Assembly: GCA_023441125.1 (NCBI GenBank)
Contig: JAEZQV010000215.1
Location: 1 to 24,058, forward strand
DNA: 24,058 nucleotides
Origin: Bacillota bacterium
Lineage (GTDB): Bacteria; Bacillota_C; Negativicutes; Sporomusales; Sporomusaceae
Reading direction: 5' to 3'
The notes beneath the pieces were generated by a model. The model was not told the origin of the DNA, searched no databases, and saw only the letters and a program-made list of their open reading frames with translations. This document shows positions 15,805 to 24,058 of the stretch, one piece after another (within the stretch, counting starts at the first letter, position 1; the number at the start of each line of letters is the position of its first letter). A program made the position numbers and the translations under genes.

Positions 15805-17064
15805 TTATATAGCCTTGCGCCCGGTTGCCGCCAGTTCGGCCTCATGGCGCAGTTGGTGAAAGGCCTGAATTATGCCTTCTTCCACACTGATGCAGGATTC
15901 CACCACGGCAATCCCCTGCTCTCTCACCTGTTTTGCCGCCTCATTTCCGATGCGCATGGTGACTACCGCGGCGCAATCGGCTATACCGGCCAGCGCCCGT
16001 TCCTTGCTCGCAGCCGACTCCTCACAGTCCTGCGTACCAGTACAATATTTCGGCGTTGGTCTGGTTTCAATAAACCGGCTGTTGACTCCATCCGTTTCAT
16101 AGATATGAAATTCTTCGGCATGGCCAAAGTGCAGATCCACCAGCTTTTTATGCCGGGAGGTCACCGCCACCCGATACGTGTGACGCAGACCGGACTTAAG
16201 AAGTATTCCCGGCTGGGAATTGCGGAATTTTCCCGCCTGATCTTCATGCAGCAGGCCGATAGCATCGGCCCGGCATTGCTGACAGTGGCGCATCTGCGGT
16301 AAGTCCGCCTGGCATAGGTCCCGCAGCGCATTAACCGCCTGCATATTGGCCCGGGGTAAAGCCTGAAATGCGCTGCCCTCAGCCGGAATGAACGGCATGA
16401 TATTGGTCATGAACGCGCCCAGGTGTTTGACTTTTTTTACTAAGTCCGGAATCTGAGCGGTATTTATGCCCTCAAGCATAACAATATTGACCTTTACCAG
16501 AACGCCGGCGGCGGCCAGCAGCCGGATACCCGCCAGCTGGTTCTGAATAAGGATCTCCGCGGCCGCTTCCCCGACATAATATTTGCCCTGATAATGAATG
16601 TGATGGTATATTTTGGCGCCCACGGCCGCTTCCAGGCAATTCACCGTAACCGTTACGTGCTTAATGCCCAGGTCAATAATATCCTGACCGTAGTGCGGCA
16701 GCATCAAACCGTTGGTGGACAGACAAAGCGTTATCGCCGGCGCTGCTGCCCGGATTAAGGTCAACGTATTTTTGACATTCTCCCAGTTGGCCAGGGCGTC
16801 GCCCGGGCCGGCGATGCCGACAACCCGCAGGTTAGGCAGCGCTTCTTTTACCCGGACAAACTTGGCCAGCGCCAGTTCCGGCGAGAGCACCTCGCTGGTT
16901 ACCCCCGGGCGGCTCTCATTCACGCAGTCATACTTCCGGTTGCAGTAATTGCAGCTGATATTGCATACCGGCGCCACCGGCAGATGCATTCTGGCGTAGG
17001 TATGGCGGGCGTCGGCAGCATAACAGGGATGTTCGGCCGTGATTCGGGCCAGTGTGTCAGGCAT
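15805..17064 (-). CDS. nifB: Nitrogenase cofactor biosynthesis protein NifB (radical SAM plus NifX-like domain)
   Basis: NifB fuses two 4Fe-4S clusters and inserts carbide to make NifB-co, the precursor shared by all nitrogenase types, including iron-only. The 419-residue protein has the radical SAM motif CNISCNYC (Cys34, Cys38, Cys41) followed by NRKYDCVNESRPG. The barrel contains GIAGPGDALAN and TNGLMLPHYG, with a CQQC motif near its end. From about residue 300 it has a NifX/NafY-like tail (RVAVTSRHKKLVDLHFGHAEEF) thought to hold the cofactor. The ATG at 17064 follows AGGGGTGA. It lies 19 bp after the PNPOx-like gene, within the nitrogenase operon. Confidence 0.95.
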   Translation of the reverse strand: MPDTLARITAEHPCYAADARHTYARMHLPVAPVCNISCNYCNRKYDCVNESRPGVTSEVLSPELALAKFVRVKEALPNLRVVGIAGPGDALANWENVKNTLTLIRAAAPAITLCLSTNGLMLPHYGQDIIDLGIKHVTVTVNCLEAAVGAKIYHHIHYQGKYYVGEAAAEILIQNQLAGIRLLAAAGVLVKVNIVMLEGINTAQIPDLVKKVKHLGAFMTNIMPFIPAEGSAFQALPRANMQAVNALRDLCQADLPQMRHCQQCRADAIGLLHEDQAGKFRNSQPGILLKSGLRHTYRVAVTSRHKKLVDLHFGHAEEFHIYETDGVNSRFIETRPTPKYCTGTQDCEESAASKERALAGIADCAAVVTMRIGNEAAKQVREQGIAVVESCISVEEGIIQAFHQLRHEAELAATGRKAI

Positions 17065-17083
17065 GGTTCGTCACCCCTTTTTT

Positions 17084-17611
17084 TCATCCGTGAAACATAT
17101 TGTCTTCATCCACCGGGTTTTCTTTAGCGGTGAGGTCTGCCGGATCGATGCGGTATACGGCTACCGCCTTATCGTCAAAGGACGAATGATATTGCTCGAC
17201 AAACTGCGCCGTCAGCGGTGTCTGAAAATACTGCGGCATAAACTTCTCCACTATCTGTCTGAGCGCCTGGGTTTTTTCCGCTATATCCTCTACTTTCACC
17301 GCTTTGCCAAAAATAACAACGCTTAAATACGCGGTGTCGCACTTGGCCGGCACCGGGTCGGCCACTGTGCCGAACTCCGCAAAAACCGTGAAGCATACCG
17401 ACGGATTGACAGCCAGGACATCGTTTTTTTTGCCGCTGCCCATACCGTGAATATATACCTTGTTGTCCACGTACACATAGTTTACCGGCAAGGCGTACGG
17501 CCTGCCGCCCGGCTCACACATGCTCAGCGTGCCTACCCGCTGTTTCGCCAGGAAGCCGTTTATTTTTTCCCGGTCAGCACAAATCCGTTTCGTGTACTTG
17601 ATTTGTTCCAT
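17084..17611 (-). CDS. PNPOx-fold (pyridoxamine 5'-phosphate oxidase-like) protein
   Basis: The 175-residue protein resembles the small flavin/heme-binding split-barrel proteins annotated as pyridoxamine 5'-phosphate oxidase-related or NimA-like. The pattern is FLAKQRVGTLSMCEPGGRPYALPVNYVYVDNKVYIHG near the N-terminus and KNDVLAVNPSVCFTVFAE after it. Most such proteins bind FMN and act as reductases, but the substrate here cannot be told. It starts at an ATG 6 bp after the glutamine amidotransferase gene and ends 19 bp before nifB, so it is part of the operon. A redox or oxygen-protection role for nitrogenase is only a guess. Confidence 0.85.
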   Translation of the reverse strand: MEQIKYTKRICADREKINGFLAKQRVGTLSMCEPGGRPYALPVNYVYVDNKVYIHGMGSGKKNDVLAVNPSVCFTVFAEFGTVADPVPAKCDTAYLSVVIFGKAVKVEDIAEKTQALRQIVEKFMPQYFQTPLTAQFVEQYHSSFDDKAVAVYRIDPADLTAKENPVDEDNMFHG

Positions 17612-17617
17612 TGATGC

Positions 17618-18328
17618 TCACTCCCGTTGTTGATAATGCTCTGCCAGCCGGTCCAGAAACCCATCCATCAGAGCATTGATTGGCGGCAAACCGCTTAGGC
17701 CGCTTACGATCTGCTCCGCGGATTGTATATACGGACCGTCTGTCAGTTCGCCGGCGCAATTTCCGAGCAGCGACCGGATGCTGGCCTCATTGCCTTCCAT
17801 ATGGAACTGAAAGCCGACGACACGGTCTTTGTACAGGAAAGCCTGCTGGCCGCAGGCTTCGCTGCCGGCCAGACAAACACAGCCTTCGCCCAGCGTGCTG
17901 AAAGTATCGTTATGCCACTGGAAAACGCGGACAGTGGCCGGAAAGCCGGCAAAGAGCGGCGATGCTAAGGCCTGGCGGTTAAACTCCACCGGCAGCCAGC
18001 CGATTTCCCCCACCGGGTTTTTGGTAACCTTCCCGCCCAGCACAGCGGCGATCAGCTGGGCGCCGAGACAGATTCCCAGGACCGCCTTGCCGGCGTCAAT
18101 AGCGGCTGTAATGAACTGTTTTTCTGCCGCCAGCCAGGGATATTCCTCTTCCTGGTAGATATTCATCGGCCCGCCCATGATCACCAGCCAGTCAAACTGC
18201 TCCATACCCGGCAAGGCTTCATAATTGTACAAATGCGTGCCGGTGAGGCTGTAGCCCCGCTGCCGGGCCCAGGTCACAATATTGGCGGGACCCTCAAATG
18301 GCACATGTTGCAAATAATGTATCCTCAT
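17618..18328 (-). CDS. Class I glutamine amidotransferase-like protein
   Basis: The 236-residue protein is a stand-alone class I amidotransferase domain related to the GMP-synthase glutaminase family. The catalytic triad is complete: nucleophile Cys87 in LGICLGAQLIA, and His176 with Glu178 in FQFHMEGNEAS. The MGGPMNIYQEEEYPWL oxyanion-region block is also present. No acceptor domain is attached, so the reaction (glutamine or peptide-like gamma-glutamyl hydrolysis) is undefined. I choose the ATG at 18328, 8 bases after GGAG, over the TTG at 18334. Its place inside a nitrogenase operon is unusual and could link it to glutamine, the product of ammonia assimilation (inference). Confidence 0.9.
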   Translation of the reverse strand: MRIHYLQHVPFEGPANIVTWARQRGYSLTGTHLYNYEALPGMEQFDWLVIMGGPMNIYQEEEYPWLAAEKQFITAAIDAGKAVLGICLGAQLIAAVLGGKVTKNPVGEIGWLPVEFNRQALASPLFAGFPATVRVFQWHNDTFSTLGEGCVCLAGSEACGQQAFLYKDRVVGFQFHMEGNEASIRSLLGNCAGELTDGPYIQSAEQIVSGLSGLPPINALMDGFLDRLAEHYQQRE

Positions 18329-18340
18329 CCTCAAAACTCC

Positions 18341-18763
18341 TCAGTTTTTTGCCAGCGCCGCCTTGACGGCCGCCATTTTCTCAGGATCGAACAACGCCTT
18401 GACATCGTCGCACAGTTTTAATATCCGGCCGGCGTCAGCCGGTGCCGGCGCGCCATGGTGGTAGTTTTCAATAGAGCAGATGCCAAAAATGGAATCCAGC
18501 GAGCGGATTTCGGCATTCAGCCCGCCGGGAACTTCTGTGACCTCCTCCACGGTGTCCATCAGACAGGTATAATTATGATTGCACGGCTCCACGCCGAATA
18601 AGTGGCACAGGGCAATCAGATAGTTTTCCAGGGCAACTGCGGCGACATTAAATACCACGCTGTGGTACTGGCCTTCCGCCAGAAACTGGCTGGCCCGGAA
18701 ATGATACATTCTGGCGCTGCGAAAATCTTCCTCGAACGCCTCCAGGGCAACTTGATTGATCAT
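18341..18763 (-). CDS. HEPN-like small protein following anfK
   Basis: The 140-residue protein is all-helical by appearance and resembles HEPN-domain proteins. It has a helix with RASQFLAEGQYHSVVFNVAAVALENYLIA, a Cys/His-rich turn (CHLFGVEPCNHNYTC), a negatively charged helix and a final helix after ENYHHGAP. The RxxxxH motif of HEPN ribonucleases is not obvious, so a nucleic-acid-cleaving role is not supported. The ATG at 18763 follows AGAGG; an upstream in-frame extension is rejected. It occupies the place where anfO and anfR sit in Azotobacter, but I see no clear match to either. Its four cysteines and Cys/His-rich turn leave metal binding open. The function is unknown. Confidence 0.75.
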   Translation of the reverse strand: MINQVALEAFEEDFRSARMYHFRASQFLAEGQYHSVVFNVAAVALENYLIALCHLFGVEPCNHNYTCLMDTVEEVTEVPGGLNAEIRSLDSIFGICSIENYHHGAPAPADAGRILKLCDDVKALFDPEKMAAVKAALAKN

Positions 18764-18789
18764 TGTCCCGCCTCTTTTACATATGCTTT

Positions 18790-18818
18790 GCCGGCACCCG
18801 TCCGGTACGGGAACCGGC
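18790..18818 (-). repeat. Intercistronic GC-rich hairpin between anfK and the HEPN-like gene
   Basis: On the minus strand GCCGGT-T-CCCGT pairs with ACGGG-T-GCCGGC around an ACCGG loop, giving about 11 pairs with one T/T mismatch. No U-tract follows, so it is not an intrinsic terminator. It may protect the 3' end of an anfHDGK message after processing or damp expression of the downstream genes. Confidence 0.6.
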
Positions 18819-18875
18819 AGCAGCAAATAGTATGAATCTGTCAGCAGTCTGCCGGCTCACAGACCGGTTGCCGGC

Positions 18876-20264
18876 TTACCAGACGTTCAGCACCCATTCC
18901 TTGTTTTTCTTGTATTCCATATCGGTAAAGATGGTGTTGGCCATAGCCTCGGCCAGCCAGATGGCGCCGGCATAGCCCACAACCGGATGCCGGTACAGTC
19001 CCGCCCGGTCATAGGTGGGGAAGCCGACCCGCACCATGGGGATATTGTAGTCAATGGATACAAAGCGGCCTTTGGAATGACCCAGAATCAGATCAAGCTC
19101 CAGTCCTTCGTTTTTAATGCGGTTTTCCAGTTCCCAGAGGTCCGCATTGGTGATTACCTCCAGCTTGTAATCCACGTTGGCCTGCAATTCCTGAATGCGG
19201 GGATCATCCGGGTAAGTCGTATTGTCATCACCCAGGAGCAGCAGCAGCGGCTTCATTTCCAGATCCAGGCAGAATTGCGCCAGGCCGATGACCAGGTCGG
19301 GATGCCCGTAGATGGCGACTTTTTTGTCGGCCAGGAACATATGGACCAGGTCGGTCAGAGCGTCGAGGGCGATGCCCCGCTCCCGCACCAGCGATGCAGG
19401 AATCGGCTTGCCGGTCATTGTTTTCAGATTGTGCAAAAAGGTGTCGGTATTGCGGATGCCGATCGGCGTCGGACCGATGATGGCCGGAACATCGAATTCG
19501 CTCTCCAGGTATTTGGCGGCTTTACCGCCTTCATAACGGTTCAGGGCTATGGTGCCCAGCGCATTGGCCGTATCCCGCAAATCCTCGACCGTGGTATCGC
19601 CGTGGGAAACATGGTTGCCGTCCGGCATCAGCGGCGAATCAAAGCTTTCTATCTCAAACAGTACTGTCGCCGGAATCTGCATTTCGGCCAGCAGGTGCTT
19701 GAGCGCCGTGACATCGCCGGGATTGACCCAGCCGGTAATCAGGTTGATTTTGCCGTTGGGCTCGCCTTTTTGGGCGAAATAGCTGACGAAATCCCGGACG
19801 GCGATATCATAGCCGGTAACCTGGCTGCCTTTGAAGCTCGGGGTGTGAATGGGAATGAGGTGCACTTCCCGGCCGGGATATTTTTCCTGCAGCAAACCTT
19901 CATTGAGCTTTCGCACCACGCCGTCGACGTCGTCGCCGATAACCTCGGTCGCGCAGGTGGTAATAATAGGTACTACCTTGACGTGCGGATACCGCATCAA
20001 CAGCACATCCACCGCTTCCTCCACACGGTGCGTGGCGCCGAACACCGCTCCGTCCTCATGCAGGGAGGAGGAAGCAATTTCAAAGCTTTCTTTAAAGTGC
20101 TGCGAGAACAGCAGGCGGACAAACATAACGCAACCCTGGCCGCCGTGCACAATGCCGATGCACTCTTTAATCCCTATGCTGGCATATTGCGCACCACAAG
20201 GCTGACAGGTAAATATCGGATTGATAACACCGATACGCTCTTTTGCTTTAACTTCACAAAACAT
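18876..20264 (-). CDS. anfK: Iron-only nitrogenase beta subunit AnfK
   Basis: AnfK pairs with AnfD and AnfG in the iron-only dinitrogenase and supplies half of the P-cluster ligands. The 462-residue length equals that of Azotobacter AnfK. The P-cluster cysteines are Cys20, Cys45 and Cys104, in IFTCQPCGAQ, GGQGCVMFVR and ITTCATEVIG. Characteristic stretches are HEDGAVFGATHRVEEAVDVL, GPTPIGIRNTDTFL and LDLILGHSKGRFVSIDYN, ending in KNKEWVLNVW. The ATG at 20264 follows AAGGAG; an N-terminal extension to 20318 is rejected. It lies 65 bp after anfG. Confidence 0.97.
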   Translation of the reverse strand: MFCEVKAKERIGVINPIFTCQPCGAQYASIGIKECIGIVHGGQGCVMFVRLLFSQHFKESFEIASSSLHEDGAVFGATHRVEEAVDVLLMRYPHVKVVPIITTCATEVIGDDVDGVVRKLNEGLLQEKYPGREVHLIPIHTPSFKGSQVTGYDIAVRDFVSYFAQKGEPNGKINLITGWVNPGDVTALKHLLAEMQIPATVLFEIESFDSPLMPDGNHVSHGDTTVEDLRDTANALGTIALNRYEGGKAAKYLESEFDVPAIIGPTPIGIRNTDTFLHNLKTMTGKPIPASLVRERGIALDALTDLVHMFLADKKVAIYGHPDLVIGLAQFCLDLEMKPLLLLLGDDNTTYPDDPRIQELQANVDYKLEVITNADLWELENRIKNEGLELDLILGHSKGRFVSIDYNIPMVRVGFPTYDRAGLYRHPVVGYAGAIWLAEAMANTIFTDMEYKKNKEWVLNVW

Positions 20265-20329
20265 AGCATTACTCCTTTTTCTGTTTGTTTTGCTCTGTGT
20301 CCGCCATAGTAGTGGCACAGCTTTTTCAT

Positions 20330-20674
20330 TTAATAGCGCGGATCTTTAAGCTCTTCATTCAGCGAACCGGTGATGGTCAGAAAGTCCAGGCGCTCTTTGA
20401 GTCCCTGCATAACTTCCTTGATCTCAGCCTTACTCATGCCGGCCAGCCAGGTGAAGCGGCTTTTATAAGCGTCCGCCAGACAAACGGCGTCCGCCCAGTA
20501 GCATCGGTCGAAGGGTGTTTCCTTGGCCACCGGTTCATCGCATAACAGCTGCGTGGTCCTGGCCAGAATCTCCTGATTCTGCCGTTCGCGGTCCCAGGAG
20601 CGGGAATGAAACTGCCACAGGCATTTTTTCATAATATGATCCAGAAGTAGCTCGATCTTTTCTTTGTTTTCCAT
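20330..20674 (-). CDS. anfG: Iron-only nitrogenase delta subunit AnfG
   Basis: AnfG exists only in alternative (V- and Fe-only) nitrogenases and binds the AnfD subunit. The 114-residue product has the family block [17 protein letters not shown], then [28 protein letters not shown] and a C-terminus ending [15 protein letters not shown], as in Azotobacter AnfG but with a shorter N-terminus. I take the ATG at 20674, 9 bases after GGAGG, over the ATG at 20683, which abuts that site. Its presence rules out a molybdenum nitrogenase. It begins 15 bp after anfD. Confidence 0.95.
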   Translation of the reverse strand: MENKEKIELLLDHIMKKCLWQFHSRSWDRERQNQEILARTTQLLCDEPVAKETPFDRCYWADAVCLADAYKSRFTWLAGMSKAEIKEVMQGLKERLDFLTITGSLNEELKDPRY

Positions 20675-20689
20675 AACGTTCATCCTCCG

Positions 20690-22312
<1,623 letters not shown>

Positions 22313-22318
22313 CTATTC

Positions 22319-23149
<831 letters not shown>

Positions 23150-23205
23150 TTATTCCCCTTTTCTCTTTAGAAATTTTATTGCGTATTGTTTTTTGCCTCA
23201 TGCTT

Positions 23206-23253
23206 ATAAAAATCACAAAACGCCGCTCTGCCGTGATGCGGGCAGAGCAGGCG
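23206..23253 (-). terminator. Intrinsic terminator-like hairpin between nifI2 and anfH
   Basis: On the minus strand CGCC-T-GCTCTGCC pairs with GGCAGAGCGGCG, a 12-bp stem with one bulged T and an 8-base loop. It is followed at once by TTTTGTGATTTTT. It lies 48 bp after nifI2 and ends 59 bp before anfH. Since anfH has no convincing promoter of its own in the gap, this is better seen as an attenuator or partial terminator than a hard operon end. Confidence 0.8.
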
Positions 23254-23300
23254 CCGTTGCCTGTTTACCTGTACCTATCTCCGGTTCTGTGATTCATGGG

Positions 23301-23711
23301 TCACACGCCCGCTTCGCCGCTTTCACCGGTCCTGACGCGGATGGCGTCCAGAACAGGCAGTACGAAGATTTTACCGTCGCCGACCTTGTTGTCGGTCCGG
23401 TTGACGCTGATAATGGCCGCCACGATCTTATCCACATCTTCATCATGGGCCAGGATGGTAAACAGCCGGCGCGGAAACAAACGTGTGCCGTCCAGAAACT
23501 GGACAACCATCTTTTCTACTTGTTCATTACCCTCGTTGCCGCCGATAGCCAGCAAGGTTTTACGCCGCTGGGCGATAACCGACAAGTCGTCGACCAGCCG
23601 GCCCCGCCCCATTACCTTGAAGGCGGTAAAACCGGCGATCCCCACATCCACCAGCGCTTTTTTGGTGGCGCTGACCTTGTTCATCCTGATTACGGCAATA
23701 ATTTCCTTCAT
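23301..23711 (-). CDS. nifI2: PII-like nitrogenase regulator NifI2
   Basis: NifI2 pairs with NifI1 and binds dinitrogenase to switch it off when ammonium rises; 2-oxoglutarate relieves this. The 136-residue protein has the PII fold: MKEIIAVIRMNKVSATKKAL, the FTAFKVMGRGR block, a T-loop region longer than in classical PII (LSVIAQRRKTLLAIGGNEGNE), and DGKIFVLPVLDAIRVRTGE. The ATG at 23711 is chosen because AGGGGGAG lies just upstream; an in-frame extension overlapping nifI1 is rejected. It begins 13 bp after nifI1 ends. The partner in this locus would be the AnfDGK complex. Confidence 0.93.
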   Translation of the reverse strand: MKEIIAVIRMNKVSATKKALVDVGIAGFTAFKVMGRGRLVDDLSVIAQRRKTLLAIGGNEGNEQVEKMVVQFLDGTRLFPRRLFTILAHDEDVDKIVAAIISVNRTDNKVGDGKIFVLPVLDAIRVRTGESGEAGV

Positions 23712-23724
23712 GCCTACTCCCCCT

Positions 23725-24051
23725 TTACAGCCCTTTCGCCCCGGTGGAAACTGTATAGACTTCCTCGACAGGACTGATGAAGATTTTACCGTCGCCGAAC
23801 GCGCCTTCGTCGCCGGTTTTTGCATATTTGATGATCAGGGACACAATCTCATCCTTTTTTGCGGCCGGGACTGTCATCAGCAGCAAGACCTTTGGAATCT
23901 CGTCATAATGTATATCACCGATTTTTATCCCCATTTGTTTGCCGCGGCCGACAACTTCAACGACCGTCGCGGCATGAAAACCGGCAGCCGACAATTCAGC
24001 AAGCAGCACATCTTTTTTTTCAGGTCTAACTATGGCTCGAACCATAATCAT
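23725..24051 (-). CDS. nifI1: PII-like nitrogenase regulator NifI1
   Basis: NifI1 forms a heteromeric complex with NifI2 that inhibits nitrogenase under nitrogen sufficiency. The 108-residue protein begins MIMVRAIVRPEK, the usual NifI1 start, and has VVEVVGRGKQMG (T-loop base), KVLLLMTVPAAKKDEIVSLIIKYAKTG and the C-terminal GDGKIFISPVEEVYTVSTG. The ATG at 24051 is 8 bases from the right edge of the window, so its ribosome site and promoter are not visible and a few extra residues cannot be excluded. NifI1I2 ahead of the reductase gene is the order known from heliobacteria, not the methanogen order in which they follow nifH. Confidence 0.92.
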   Translation of the reverse strand: MIMVRAIVRPEKKDVLLAELSAAGFHAATVVEVVGRGKQMGIKIGDIHYDEIPKVLLLMTVPAAKKDEIVSLIIKYAKTGDEGAFGDGKIFISPVEEVYTVSTGAKGL

Positions 24052-24058
24052 ATAGGCA

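Noticed and set aside
18987..20309. Long plus-strand open frame of about 440 codons opposite anfK
   Set aside because: It is the mirror of a strongly conserved anfK on the other strand, has no ribosome site or recognisable motif, and reflects GC-rich codon bias.

Overview
The window reads as part of the chromosome of an anaerobic, GC-rich diazotrophic Firmicute. Negativicutes (Sporomusaceae-like) is my best guess, from the mixture of a Gram-positive-style ethanolamine system (EutVW two-component control, EutT without the CCxxC motif), the clostridial split homocitrate synthase (NifV omega/alpha) and NifI1/NifI2 placed ahead of the nitrogenase reductase gene. This is an inference from gene content only. 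Almost every gene lies on the minus strand; the exceptions are one regulator gene and a predicted small RNA on the plus strand near the middle.

Region A (1-9872, minus) is an ethanolamine utilisation (eut) microcompartment operon. In transcription order it holds an APC-family ethanolamine permease, a BMC-H shell protein with a Lys/Pro/Ala tail, eutA (lyase reactivase), eutB and eutC (ammonia-lyase), eutL (trimeric shell protein), eutE (CoA-acylating acetaldehyde dehydrogenase), a second BMC-H shell protein, an EutT-PduL/EutD fusion (cobalamin adenosyltransferase plus phosphotransacylase), and a partial gene that runs off the left edge. Ethanolamine enters, is split to acetaldehyde and ammonia, and is converted through acetyl-CoA to acetyl-phosphate inside a shell.

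Region B (9873-12763) carries control elements. There is a 453-bp leader with a strong intrinsic terminator in front of the permease gene, then eutV (receiver plus ANTAR antiterminator) and eutW (sensor kinase), then a 406-bp intergenic region with a good eutW promoter and a second terminator-like hairpin.

Region C (12764-13868, plus) holds a one-component regulator with an excisionase-type HTH joined to a periplasmic-binding-like domain of the type associated with molybdate/tungstate. A textbook promoter and terminator follow and frame a predicted small RNA of about 88 nt, convergent with the nitrogenase operon.

Region D (13869-24058, minus) is an iron-only (alternative) nitrogenase locus: nifI1, nifI2, a terminator-like hairpin, anfH, anfD, anfG, anfK, a HEPN-like small protein, a class I glutamine amidotransferase-like protein, a PNPOx-like flavin-fold protein, nifB (with a NifX-like tail), nifV-omega and nifV-alpha. 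AnfD, AnfK and AnfH keep all the metal-ligand residues I could count. NifB and NifV supply the NifB-co precursor and homocitrate for the iron-only cofactor, and NifI1/NifI2 would switch activity off when ammonium appears.

The two halves are both routes to ammonia, one by scavenging ethanolamine and one from N2. Between them sits a regulator that may read molybdenum. The most noteworthy items are that regulator, the small RNA candidate, the terminator inside the nifI-anf operon, the three uncharacterised genes between anfK and nifB, and the EutT-PduL fusion.
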